Of a stretch of 64,000 bases of DNA, positions 34,301 through 45,654 are shown one piece after another (positions within the stretch are counted from its first letter, which is position 1; the number at the start of each line of letters is the position of its first letter). The translations under genes were made by a program, and so were the position numbers. The notes under the pieces were generated by a model, which searched no databases, was not told the DNA's origin, and saw only the letters and a program-made list of their open reading frames with translations. Source of the DNA: Amanita rubescens (lineage: Eukaryota > Basidiomycota > Agaricomycetes > Agaricales > Amanitaceae); the NCBI GenBank assembly GCA_015039365.1, contig WION01000023.1, positions 186,001-250,000 of the forward strand, given 5' to 3'.

Positions 34301-34960
34301 AACGTGGAGTTATTAACGGATATAATCAAAGTTGTGAGTATATACGCACTCGGACTCGAACCCTCCAAATGCCAGGATCATTGGACGTCGGCATCCTCAT
34401 CAGACGCTCTGCTATCCGTTCCACTTCCTTGTTTATGGATAGGTCCTCTGGATTTGCAGATATCTGGTCCTCGTAGCGATCGAGGTCTTCCGAATCCGAA
34501 TCCGGAGATGCCTGGTCCTCGTAGCGGTCAATGATGGCTGCCAAGCGATAATCCACACCCCTGCCAACATTGCTATCCATTGCCGATACCTCGGAGCCGC
34601 CGGTCATGCTACCAAGGTGACTGAGAACCGCTGTAGTTCCGTCAGTTCCCCTGTATACCGCAACATTTATACTATCTGGACACATACATGCGATATCGTC
34701 TTCATTTGACAAAGACGAGGCCTCGTCTTCAATTTCTTCCTCATCGTTAATAAAAAGTTCTTCCTCTATATTATTACGTCGTCAATCTCTATCCATGCAC
34801 TTTTCAAGGCACTTACCCTCAATATCCGACACAGTTCCCTCTTCCTCTCCGAAATCACCTTCTGATGCTTCGATGTCCAGAAATTCACAGACATTAGCCT
34901 TTGAGGAACTCGTTGAGCACCCGGACTTAAATTCGACGGGGAAGTGTTACCGTAACTCTC
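30691..34960 (-). pseudogene. SPT5-like (NGN-KOW) gene, exon split by a hAT-type element
   Basis: SPT5 is a transcription-elongation factor with an acidic N-terminus, an NGN domain and several KOW domains; this gene has that order. An acidic exon (CEFLDIEASEGDFGEEEG.. / EEELFINDEEEIEDE..) leads to RDGTEQDSFF and an NGN-like region (QWICVESDSLENV..). KOW-like segments follow (YHIGDTVKVVKGSDLGRQGW; RRVQVGDTVDVINPLS; GEIYFTRKPNEDG), and the gene stops at 30691. Introns are short and canonical. Insertion of 32902-34048 cuts the exon at ..TKDAIA/APGWVRLKRRPE; flanks rejoin in frame across the 8-bp duplication. No start codon was found for the first exon. SPT5-like paralogues are expanded in some mushrooms. 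Whether the split gene is expressed is unknown. Confidence 0.75.
32902..34048. mobile_element. Non-autonomous hAT-type element 1 (1,147 bp)
   Basis: Terminal inverted repeats TAGGCAATGGCACAGATAC are perfect for 19 bp. The 8-bp duplication GCTATCGC flanks it at 32894-32901 and 34049-34056, as expected for hAT transposition. Subterminal DNA is rich in CAGATAC / GTATCTG words on both sides. It has no long open frame and hardly any CpG, so it depends on an enzyme from elsewhere. Confidence 0.92.
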
Positions 34961-34989
34961 TGCTTCTTCCGATTATTGTCTCGTTCTAA

Positions 34990-37313
34990 GCTATTGGGTC
35001 TTTTGGCCCTCTAATATACGCTCTGAGCGCGTATCCCGCAAAGCAAGCGCGAGCCTCACCTGCGCGTCCATGTTTGACAATCCCGGGCGTTTTTGAGCTG
35101 TGAAAGGACTGGGTCAGCCCACATCTCTCAACGCCATCTTTCGTTTGCCAGCTCCGCTGGTACGTTTTTGCATTATTCTCCCCTTGTTAAACTATACTTA
35201 CTAACAAATATATAAAACTGTCGCTAGTTATTATACGATAATAAAGAGTACGGTACGTTTACAAGTGGTAGGACGAAAGGTGAATTAAGCGTCGGCTGGA
35301 TGCTTAAATACGTCCCACGTGGATGTTGTTTACGCGACCAAACTGTGTCGGGTCAAACCGACTTAAATAGGGCCGTTTAAGCCCACGATGTTTTTCTTTC
35401 GCCCCCCATCATGGGTGAGGTCGAAGGTAGCGAATATATAAGTATAGTATACCGAATGTAATCGTACCCACTTGGTAGTCCCGCCGTCCATCTCTTTGTT
35501 AATGCAAAGACCATTGAAAATGATGCTGGTGGGCACGATCGACGCGTAGATTGAAGGAGTGCCACAGCGCACGTCAGCGCACGTCAGTTCTAAAAATCGT
35601 CGTTCCTCGCACTGGTTAACGCGATCTACAGGTTTACTGGGAGGCGGAAAACTGTGGCCGCCTACCGAAACGTATCATCTCACCTGTGTTACAGGACAAG
35701 CCAAGAAGCATCGGACTCGGAGGCGACCCTGTTCAAGTCAAGAACAACGCCAGCATGTCGTTCGTATATACCCATTCGCTACGGCCACACGAAAGTAAGC
35801 ATGGGTTAATCTTCTCTTTAATCGCCTCTTACTATAGTTTTGCAGGGTGTTGGACTTCTGGGTTCGGGAATATCCTACAACACTTTTTTTAACGCGGCGC
35901 TATTCACCGCCTCGGCCCATCAACGCATCAACGATCGATCGCCCCATCCCGCCCCATCGATCGATCAAGGCGGAACCCCATCATGCGAACCGGTAAGTGC
36001 TTAACGCTGTAGTTCCTCGCCCGCCCTCTCATATCGATTCTTAAGTTTTAAGACCATTTTCATCGCCCTCCCTTTGTCAGTCAAACCCCCGTCATCAATA
36101 ATATGACTTAAATGGTAATACCGCCACGCACTTAAACATCATCCAATTGGGGATGTCCGCATCATATGCTCTCCCAAACCCTAGCCTAGGAGCACAAAAA
36201 TTTGCTCACTACCATGCCTCAACAACGCAAGGGGTTCAACGATAAGGATATCGTACGCGAATTGCAGGATTTCTACGACACGAACGTATATGATTATGGA
36301 CTTGGGTATTAATATCCCAGATATTCCCCGCAAAACCTTCGTACGGCTCTCGTTCGCCAACCCCAGTAAGTTTTCTAACGCGATGATTCCTCACCTAACT
36401 TCTTATCGATGTATAGGTAGTCCCTATTCGGCGCTGCTATCTTCTGGACTCTACAACTCGCTTTACCAGTCCAACAACCCCTTCAACGAGTTGACTTATA
36501 GGGTAATACCGCCGCGCACTTGCATCATGCTTCATTTCTTCTCCCGCTCCCAGCTCGGGAGCAGCGGTATTGTCAAATACCATGCCTTACAAACACCAGT
36601 CGCTACGTATGTGTGAGATTATATCGATTTATAGCTTGTTCTGACTCTAAAGCAGCGCCGAATATGTGTGATTTGCAGGAATTCTACGCATATCGACTTG
36701 TATGGATATCCGCCTTGCGCGTCGTACACTCAGCTAAGCGTTGTAGGTTGAAGAAATTTCGGCAATTGCGCCCTCCTAGGCACTCGAAGTTCATTAACCG
36801 ATGAAGAGCTTGAAGTTCAAATCAGGGATTTCAGGCACTATAATCCAGACGCGGGAGCCAAGCAGATAGTCAGCAACTTGCTAACCCCATCATAAAGTCA
36901 AAGTACCCGTGTACGTCAACACGTTTAATCAGTTTGAGAGATAATAACATCTGATCTAAATCGCAGGACTAGAATCAAAAATGCTGCTGCGTCGGATAGA
37001 ACCGCAAGCGGTCCTTCGACGCAAACCGAAGATCGTCTGACCAACTTTTCTCTACAAACGGGGGGGATGGTTCCTCTAGACGATAGCAGTAATAGGATAT
37101 GTTACATACTGTTGAATAAAGTCCGGCGCGCATAAACGTATGCGTCCGCATTATCTACATTCCCAAGCTGAGCAGAAGAAGTCAAATTTTCTTGCTGGAT
37201 ACAGCGGCGACGTCAGTTTTCATTGTTATTCATGTATTACATGCATTAACCATAGTCATGCAGTACCGAAAATGTAGCAGCTTTCTATTACTCGACCTAC
37301 CCCCTTTCTGTCG
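34990..37313. other. Mostly without supported genes
   Basis: Short plus-strand frames only. At 36214 a frame MPQQRKGFNDKDIVRELQDF leads to YDTNVYDYG and stops; a related phrase DLQEFYAY occurs near 36675. These may be remnants of one exon family. GATCGATCG-type words cluster at 35930-35970. Confidence 0.35.
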
Positions 37314-39180
37314 CTAACCTTCGCGTTGCTGTACTAACGTGCGGCACAACCCAAACGCCCTATCCCAGATCAGGACGCGTTCAGGCATACCTTGGTACTT
37401 GTTGGGGCCAAATTCACGAGCAACGGTTACATCCAGGCTCTCCTTCTCTCCTGCAGAGAGAGGGCACCCAGGAGGCTCGCAGTCGACCTTGTGAAGCTGC
37501 TCAGGTCGATTGTCGATTGCAAAGGGCATCTGGTTTTGACCCTCTTGCACGACATCCCCCGCCACCTGGTCTCCCAAATCTTCCCATGCGACGCCATAGT
37601 TGGGCAAGTCCTCCACCGCTTCTTGTTGTTGATCAATCCATTCCCGTACGCCTGGGGTCTCCCGCTCGACCATTCCGATAAGAAACATTTCTATAGGAGA
37701 CTTGTTCTCCTCTCCTTTCAGCTGCATTTTGTGATGATTCCACCCTTGGGCCCATTGATCCAGTTCGCAGTTCAGTTCCTCGAGAAATAGATAATGAAGA
37801 AGCCATATGTGATCACCGGCTTCAGCATTCATTCCGTGGTGAGTCTCCAGGTCTTGAAAGAAAGTTTGCCACTTATGAGACAGATCGTTCACCAGATCGA
37901 ACCATAGCCGCTCGGATCTGGTGTTATGCACGGAACTGCAAGATATTGTATGAGATGGGTCCCAAATATGTCAGGCTCACGTACCGCCCCCAAAGATAGG
38001 ATCCTCGCCCATTCCCTCTCAGTTCCAACATGCGTTCGGCCACCCATACGTTTTCGGTACCATGATCGCCACGAACTCTACTCGGCAACCCGTGTAACCT
38101 AACAGCTGTCTCAAAAAGTTGTAAGACGGTATCTGCCCTATTGTTATCGTTGAACTTGGCCCCCGTAATAAGACGCGTCTTCCCGTCAACGAAGGCATGG
38201 CAGACGATTCCCCAGCGAATCAACTCTATATTCACACATGTTAATTGAGCACAGCGCCGCATCTGTCAACCACGTACTGTGATTCCCATCGTGGTGCCAA
38301 AGACTATTAGGTGCTGGCACATAATACGATCTTCTCTCGATTCGTGGTCTTGCGAAACGAGCAGGAGCGCCATGTACGCGGACGTATGAGTCCCTTAGCC
38401 GCTCCCTTGGAACGTGATACCCTCTAGCTTTAAGCACGCCGTCGAGCTTTTGACGGCCCATCCGTGGAAACGTTTGAAGTGCATCCCTGACTTCGTCGTC
38501 AAGGGCGTTCGGATCTTCAGCGATAAGGGAGCGCGTCGGTGTAGATGAGGAGTACCAGGACCGAGACACCGTTCCATCGGCGTGATGGGTTGTCTGAAAC
38601 ACGGGTGGTGCAGGATCAGCTAGGCCATATTCGAGCGCACGCCTTCGGATTGTCCTGGGATTACATCCCAGCACCTTCGCTAATTGGTGCGGGCCTCGCA
38701 CTTGCAAGGCGGTCTCCAAATAGTTCCTATCAATTTCAACGCGAGGCCGCCCGACTCTACCTTTCACTCGACGACTAACTGGGAGACCGGGAGCTGGGGG
38801 GTCCATGGCCTCATTCTCGGCATTCTGAAGGCACTCCAACATGGTCGACAGCGACTCCTGTAGCGATAAAAATTCATTATCCACTATCACGTCCCGATTC
38901 TAAGTTGAAAGCGCTGTCAGGTGCCCGCTGAAAGTCGCGCCAACAGATGGCTTACCTGTCTTGCGGCAGTCAGAAAATCCAACACGTCTTTCTGCAGCTG
39001 TCGATAGCCAGCTACATCACCAACGTGTATTTGCAGAGATACGCGGACTCTTTCACTCAGATGCAAGTAATCCGCCTGGAGGTTTTCGAGGCGTTCCATG
39101 ACCATAGAAAAAGCGGAGTGGGAATGCAAAAGTTTTTCCGAACGGCACAGTTTTCTGCCGCGACCCTCTCCTCTCTCCAC
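37314..39180 (-). CDS. DDE integrase of the large element
   Basis: Exon 1 (39180 down) encodes MERGEGRGRKLCR.. to ..LTAARQ. Exon 2 starts NRDVIVDNEF and carries an AT-hook-like/HTH region (KGRVGRPRVEID; HQLAKVLGCNPRTIRRRALE) and the first Asp in LWHHDGNH. Introns then remove two short pieces, so the core reads HHDGNHKLIRWGIVCHAFVD, then RVRGDHGTEN (second Asp) and HNTRSERLWFD (Glu). After the core come HYLFLEELNCELDQW and PIEMFLIGMVERE, with the stop at 37314. The D, D and E are all present and no frameshift is seen, so it may be active. The same integrase type is known as multicopy genes in basidiomycetes and fish. It is the probable transposase of the 19.6-kb element. Confidence 0.8.
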
Positions 39181-39447
39181 CTTCCTTGCGATGACAACGA
39201 GGCGTTCAGGTCGCAGTTTAAGGCCTCCTCTAAACAGGGATGAAGCTATGCTGCCTCTGATACAAAGACGTGAGCGTCAGGGATCAGAAGATGCGCGTGG
39301 GTCCTATGAGCCTGGGATGATAGCTGCGGGTTATGTAGAGGGAAATAACGTGAGCTCGGACTCGGAAGGGGACGGTGGTCCCCCAACTGGTAGGTCACAA
39401 GAGTTGTTCGCAGATTCTCGTCTGAAATTCTTGTAATAGATATAGCG

Positions 39448-41078
39448 ATGGAGACACAGTCCGGACACACGGAAGACGGTTTAAGGGCTGATGGTCAAAG
39501 CATCCCTATTCCCGATGTGATTGACCTCACTGGGAATGAGCCCATGAGTGAGTCGCCGCTCTTTTTTAGTTTTATCCAGGAAGTTAACATCCCTCAGATG
39601 GTAACGAAGGCGATATTAACGAACATGGAGGTTGGTGCATTTATCTCAGCGATTACGAGAAACAAACATGATGTTTTTCTCGTAGAAATGAACGGAAGTG
39701 GCTTGTATTCCGTCGATTTAGATGTCGATGAGAACCACGAGGCCATCCTTGAGGAAGATTACGTGGCCGCGAAGCCGCCTGAACTGTCCAATGAAGTCTT
39801 CCAGATTCTCTTGGATACATTGAACTCCGGGGGAATCGTGTATACCTCGCCAAAAGGGAAAGGAAGAGAAGTCACTGCCGAAACAGTTCCCTCTACATCA
39901 TCTGATGATCCGATGGGCGAGAACGCGGATTCCGAAACAGACCCGGCGTCTACATTGGAAGTAATGGCGCCTGATCCCCCTTTGTCCTCTGAGCATCTGA
40001 TGACCGAGGGAGGGGGTTCCGAAATTGACCCTGCCTTATTGGTCAGCGTGCATCGCCCAGGGCTCGGTCATGGCCATGTTGTATTTCGGGCGAAGAAGAC
40101 CCAGGAAACATGGGGATATAGGCCGTTGACGCCGCTCTACTTTTACCAACTGCTCCGGTCTTCTTCTAATGTCCAGTTGGAGAAAGTAAACATACTTGTC
40201 GACCGTATGTCCCGTGGCCTAATCAGACTGGCGACGTCCCGCGCGCCTGTTTTCATGAACCAAAAAGACCTGTATAATCATCCTCTTACCGGATTTCGAC
40301 AGTTGGGTTACTGGGAACAATTGGACACACAGGATACTCTGATCGCACGAAAGCTCGACCCGGTGCTCGACACCAATGAAAAGCGAAGCTTACTAATTAT
40401 AAATGGGCTGGATGAAACTCTCAACATGTACGTTCTGTACATTTGGACAGACATGAGTGTCATTACCGAGGAGCAGCAAGGCTTCTCTGATATCATATAT
40501 AGGAGGAGGAGGATACCCCGTCATCGTTGGTAGCAAGAGATACCCAAAATGCTGTGGCGTCGTGGTCCGCCGCATCGCAAGACAACGATCTCATTCCTGA
40601 AGAGTATCAGAGGTACTTAAGAACCCTTGTCCTGGGAGCACAGAACAGCGGTACCGCGTTCTCCATGTTCATGTATGTTCGCATCGTCACCGAAATATGC
40701 AAAGGATTGGGTATCCCTTGTATAACTGGTGTGCGCATTACTGAACGCTACCTGGTTGGTGATCGATACCTCTGTGTTTCGGACGTCATCGAGAAGCTCG
40801 GTCACCGGAAACCCGGAACGTTCGCCAACTATCGGGGAATAGTGAATCTAACACGCCTTTGTTTGGAACATCTGGAAACATGGGACGGTGATAAGGGTTC
40901 GGAGAACAAGTTCATCGAGCTGGCGAATGAGTTGTTGCGAACACCTCTTGATGCCGCAAACGGATTAAACCCTCGTCGGTATGGGATGATGAAATATTTC
41001 AACGAGAACGTCAAACGGATAGCGCAGCAGTGTAAAATAAAAGGTAAACAGGCAGATACGATGGACGAGTCAGAGTAG
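39448..41078 (+). CDS. Unidentified two-part gene of the large element
   Basis: A first frame (39448 to about 40430) encodes METQSGHTEDGLR.. with PIPDVIDLTGNEP near the start, an acidic middle and ..LLIINGLDETLN. A second frame (about 40505-41078) reads EEEDTPSSLVARDTQNAV, then YVRIVTEICKGLGIP and ends ..KQADTMDESE. An AG acceptor (ATATAG, 40497-40502) precedes the second frame, but no donor joins the two with matching phase, so an intron or a frameshift separates them. VIDLTG resembles a short SUMO-interaction-like motif (weak). It is divergent from the integrase gene and may share a promoter region at 39180-39448. No family recognised. Confidence 0.5.
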
Positions 41079-41144
41079 CGGGGCGTGTAGTTAACTTTGT
41101 AACTGAGTCAGAGTAGCGGGGCGTGTAGTTAACTATGTAACTGA
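41058..41144 (+). repeat. Tandem duplication of about 37 bp over a gene end
   Basis: GAGTCAGAGTAGCGGGGCGT with GTAGTTAACT..TGTAACT occurs twice in succession. The first copy contains the stop codon of the 39448-41078 gene; the second is downstream. Confidence 0.8.
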
Positions 41145-41266
41145 GTGGAAAGACTGCGGTGTATGCGTCTCCAAGTCATAACCTAATTGTTCGACTTAGA
41201 TGTGTATTTCAGTGAATACCTTCTTTCAGACCGACGACAATTCTTTGTGGTTGATATAATCTACTA

Positions 41267-41401
41267 CAATTTACGCAGCATTAAATTCATCTTCCACTGT
41301 CATCGGATCGTGCCACCGTAAGTCAAACTCGCTATTTATGCAGCGTTATAATCATCTTCCTTCACAGTCATCTGGTCGTGCCACCATAAGTCAAACTCGC
41401 T
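41267..41401 (-). repeat. Tandem duplication of about 67 bp at a gene end
   Basis: TTATAATCATCTTCC.. and TTAAATTCATCTTCC.., each followed by CATCKGRTCGTGCCACC and AAGTCAAACTCGCT, lie side by side. One copy encodes the last codons of the minus-strand gene (..WWHDQMTVKEDDYNAA); the other is beyond its stop. Confidence 0.75.
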
Positions 41402-44400
41402 AGAATCTTCCTCTCCGTCGACAATAAAATCACCTGGTTGAACTAGCATGTTGGTGATGGCATCGCCTATGTTGACAGTCAACATATGGAGACAAAAGGA
41501 AATTTTGGCGCTGTCTTGGTCCGGGATGCCGGGGTAGCGGGGTCTTCGGTAAGTAATTCTGACCTAATATGATGTTTTAGTCATTGACAAAAGAACAGTA
41601 TTATGACGCACATAGACGGTATCCTTTGCAAAGCCTACCAAGCGCAAGTCAGAGCCCGTAATGGCTCGATAGAAGAGTCTGGCTCGGAGGCCTCGGTCGT
41701 CTCTGCCTGCTTCAAACGCATCAGGAGTTATAAGCCCCTTGTCCACCAGCATGCGAGGGTGCCCAGTGCCAGACATCCATCGTCGAACGCGTAGGATGAA
41801 CATATTGATGAGATCATCGCTGAACGCTTCGTCCGACGGCTGGGCATACCAACGAATCAGAGGGAATACATCATCAGGGGATTCTATCTGACGATTGTAA
41901 ACGGTGGCGAGAAAGCGTCGGAGATACCTGGGTTTATCTTCAGGTAAGATGCCGTTCTGGTAACCGTATCAGCTTCACTCACAATAGCTCTTAGAAAGTT
42001 AAAAACGTACGTTGGTAATAAATGGACGCCCTTCGATGCAATTGAACCCTTCCTTGAATGCCTGGAAGTCTGGATGATTCCAAGGGTTCGGGGATCCTAC
42101 CAGGAGTAAAGCGAGCATGCGATCTTGCAATTTTCGGTGGATTTCTTTGGATCGCACGTTCATCAGTGTATTGAACTTACGCTAATCAGTTTTTTAATCT
42201 GCGCAAAGCTAGAGAGTAACCGACCTGTGCGCCCGCATTCTCAGCCAGCCGAACGAAGCTCTCCTTGGTCGGGTCGAAAAGAGCAATGGGTTCATCATGA
42301 CGGAAGGCGAAGATTTCCTCCACGCAATCCATGGTGTCCTGATCGGGAATGACGACCCTTGCAAACTCAATGTCGAATGTGAAGTCATTGATTGAATCGA
42401 CGGACGCAGCCAAAATGACAAAGGGGGATATGGGTTTCGGGGCGGTGCATTGGTTTGTCATGAATATTGCAGCCACATTACCATCGACCCGATATTCATG
42501 AGTTTTGTCAAGTTGTAGTTCGGCATCTGTCGAAAAATTCATAATGTGGTATCCACGGGATGTACTCCCAATCCATCAGGTGGAGATGGTACAGATTTTT
42601 AATGCCAAAGTATATACGGTGAGGACGAGTCCGTCTCCGGTAGTAATGCCACTGACAATAACATGAGTTTCAGGGAACGATGAACGCAGAGTATTCAAGT
42701 CTCACGCAAAAAAGGACGGATATCTCCCAAGCAAGGAATAGACGCTAGGAACGTTCGCCTCTTCCACACGTAACATGGCGTTATCTGTGGGTACAGGTAT
42801 TTTGCGAGAGATGGCATATAGGGCAAGGATCATGAATCCACTGAGGCCAGCGGCTTTATTGCCCATGATTTTCGGGTCGGTTGCGATGGCTACCTTTGGC
42901 GTAGCGCGGATGTCGCGCTGCCAATCGGTGATGTCCTTCTCGGGCAGTTGATCAATGATTGTCGGCCGTCGGACTCTTGTAGGTGCTGGTTTGCGAGGAA
43001 GGGCATCCGCGGCGGGGACTTGAGACGATGTTGGCAATTCAGCCACTCGTGGAGGTAAAGCAAGTGTCGCGTTATCGGGTTGAACTTCAGGAAGCCCGTT
43101 ATTTGCGCGATGAGCGTGATTGGGCCGAGGGTTCACGACGATATCAACTTCACTTTCGGAAGGGCTGGGGCTATGTACACGAGCGCGATGGTGAGGCCGA
43201 GGGTTCTCAACGACCGAGGAAGTTCGCTTGCGGCGGGCAGCAGCAACCAACAATGGGAATACTACCTAACGTAGCTGTGAGGAGAATATGGAAGGTAAGA
43301 GAACACAAAGACATACATCATCATTGTCATTGTTGGACAATACAGGTAGATGGCCCAAGGGCGGACGAATAGCTACCCCCAGAGTGGTGGATCGAATTTG
43401 GGGATCAGGGTTTTGAACGCGATTACGCTGAACGGGTCGAGGATTGAGGTGGACGGGGGGACGGTGCTGGCGGTTTGTGCTCGAGGTCGAAGGGACATAC
43501 TAATGGTCATGAGACATCTGAGATTCAGAGAAGAGAGCAACATACGTCGTCGTCGTCATCGTTGCCATAGGCAGCCTCGCTCTTGTGGTCCACATGTGCA
43601 TCCTCGTCTCCGATTGAAGCACAGTCCATAATGCAATTATCGGGGATATGAACGTTGCCAAACTGGAGCCATCTACACAAAGGAGAAACGATGCGCCATG
43701 GCCAGCATGGATGCGGTTGGGGATCAGCGGAACCTGGAACGGGGCCTCGCAGGTTCTCATGGCGAGGAGCTGTTTCGAAAGAGTGAGTCAGCGTTGAATG
43801 CTAGAGTAATGAATCAACTTACCGACAAAAAATACTAGGTATCCTTCTTCAATCGGGTCGGGCAGCGCATTTTTGCGTATATGTTCAAAATTGAACAAGT
43901 ACCAAGTGACGGAATCTTCCTGAAAGGTTCTAACTCCACCAGGATTGTTTCGCCCAGGTACGCAAAGCTTCCAAGTTAGATTGTAGTATGGCTGCTCATG
44001 CAATTCAGGCGGGGGAGTAATGATAATATTGTTGTCTGCGAGACGAGTAGTAATCATTTCATCCAGGATTTGCCATGCGAAGACTCCATCCTGAGCGGTT
44101 GCTTGTTCATCCAGATACGAAATCTCGAAAACCAGGTTGGACTTGGCAAGGCATGGTATCAAATGAGCCCGATTCTCTTCTGTGAGTTGGAACATGTTGG
44201 CCGGACGGGATGAAATGGTTGACTTGGGCTAAAAGTATTCCGTGAGTGCGGCGAGTTGTGAATGATAAATAACCATTAACGTACGCAAAAGGGTATAATA
44301 CCACATTTAAGCTTGGGTTGGATAGATGTTTTGTTTTTTCGTGAAGGGATCGCGGTGGATGGACCAGGGGTTTGGTTGTAGGCGAAGCCAGTGCGACTTG

Positions 44401-45149
44401 TACGGCCGCTGTGCCTAGAAGCGGAAACCTGACGCTGCTGGGACGAGGGAAGGGAAGAGGGGACAGGAGGTTGGAAAGGCCGCTCAGAGAAAACCGTACG
44501 CACGGCGTCTAGGGGTGTTTCTGCTATGGTGCCCATGACGGCGACACATGGGTTTGAAACAGTCTGAGACATGACTGGAGTAAATGGTACCGCGGCTTGG
44601 GGCGGACGGTTATTGCCATTTGCGGAAACATATTGGGACGTAGGAGCGATACTATAAGTGATTGAAAGGTACGTGAATAACTTAATAAAATACAATTGAT
44701 ATTACAACTGACCTAGGTAATTCAGGATTGTGGTGGGTGTAACGTTCGCCGCAAATACAGGTCATTTGGAGGTCGAGCGTCGTAGACGAAGGCTGTAGGT
44801 ACTTTTAGCTTAACATTATACTCGGTCTCACAAACGATAGCACCTGGGGGAAGAATCCTCCGCAGCCTGTCCTATCGCATGAACTGCGGGCTGCGGTCAA
44901 TGCGTTGGACGTCGGGGGAAAGGAGGACTGGATAAGATAGTGGTGCCAGTACTGGTGGTTACAACCAGCGCAGGCCTGCTGTGCGTCTGAGGGGGTTTGG
45001 GAAGGTGGAAAGTGCTGTGGATGTGAAAGGTGAGTGGATTTTTAAATGCAGACATGCGTAAAACTTACTGTTCCAAAGACAGCACTAGTACAATCACACC
45101 TGGAGCACTTAGATCGAGGAACGAGAGGAAAAAGAGGGTTTAATGACAT
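41336..45149 (-). CDS. Cys-rich protein with possible HECT-like C-terminus
   Basis: Exon 1 (45149-45069) encodes MSLNPLFPLVPRSKCSRCDC. Exon 2 encodes CAGCNHQYWHHYL and CDRTGCGGFF; exon 3 encodes TCICGERYTHHNPE. Together these are a probable zinc-binding N-terminus. A Ser/Pro linker and several exons (ALIPCLAKSNL-type region near 44150, DCVEEIFAFRHDEPI near 42330) follow. The C-terminal exons read HPDFQAFKEGF, then RRFLATVYNR, ARLFYRAITGSD and KISFCLHMLTVNIGD, ending DYNAA at 41336. The order F..GF, then TGS, then a Cys segment recalls a HECT ubiquitin-ligase lobe, but conserved residues are few, so this is a weak inference. Some exon joins (43260-44280) are not settled. Confidence 0.5.
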
Positions 45150-45309
45150 ATCTAGAGAGACGTAAGGGCGGGCAGGAAGGGGAGATAAAGAAGGGTAATT
45201 TTTTTTCATTTGTTGATTATCTGGCGCTGTGTTTTGCCGCAGGGGCCGGTGAGCGAGCCGGAGCGGAACATTGCTAGGAAGTATTTATATTTTCAAGATT
45301 ATACAACAG

Positions 45310-45610
45310 CTTCACGACGTGAACAACAATGAACAGATCGTGAACAACATGATGGGTAAATAAACATAGTGAGAATGAACGGGTGTTTCATCATCGTGAA
45401 CGGGAACATCTCAAGTTAAAGGCACACGTGTACAGACATGTACACGACATGAATAAATATGAAGTGTACACGGCGTGTACCTAGGGTTAATGCAAATTAT
45501 AGAATGTGCCATGTTCACGACGGATCACAGCTGTTCACGACGGATCACGACGGATCACTGTTGATCACTGTTGATCACGACGGATCATGGCAGTTCACGC
45601 TGGCTCACGA
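45310..45610. repeat. Right subterminal repeat array of the large element
   Basis: Dense repeats of TTCACGACGGATCACGACGG type, TGATCACTGT, GTTCACG and CATGTACACG. They are inverted relative to the array at 26026-26300. The rightmost 80 bp is a nearly perfect tandem of TTGATCAC / GACGGATCA words. Confidence 0.65.
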
Positions 45611-45654
45611 TGGTTGGCCTTTACATGTAGATTTAGTCCGATACGGACCGTCAT

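Larger units (their letters stand above)
26002..45630. mobile_element. Large element with DDE integrase, SPT5-like and Cys-rich genes
   Basis: This 19.6-kb insert splits the Helitron Rep gene. A 7-bp direct repeat ATTTAGT lies at 25995-26001 and 45631-45637, a candidate target duplication that sets provisional ends. Both ends have arrays of GTGAACA / TGTTCAC-type words (26026-26300 and 45310-45610), oriented head-in like subterminal repeats of large DNA transposons. Inside are the DDE integrase gene (37314-39180), an SPT5-like gene, a Cys-rich/HECT-like gene, two unassigned genes and an inverted duplication. No long terminal inverted repeat is visible. The outer limit rests on the host-gene break more than on the terminal motif. 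Confidence 0.6.

Noticed and set aside
39098..39436. Plus-strand frame next to the integrase start
   Set aside because: It runs antisense to integrase exon 1 and lacks its own motif or start context.
43350..43631. Plus-strand frame across the Cys-rich gene
   Set aside because: Arg/His-rich antisense reading of minus-strand exons.
26002..45630. Reading the large element as a KDZ or Plavaka transposon because of Cys motifs and subterminal arrays
   Set aside because: Its transposase candidate has an integrase-type DDE core, not the features I know for those families.
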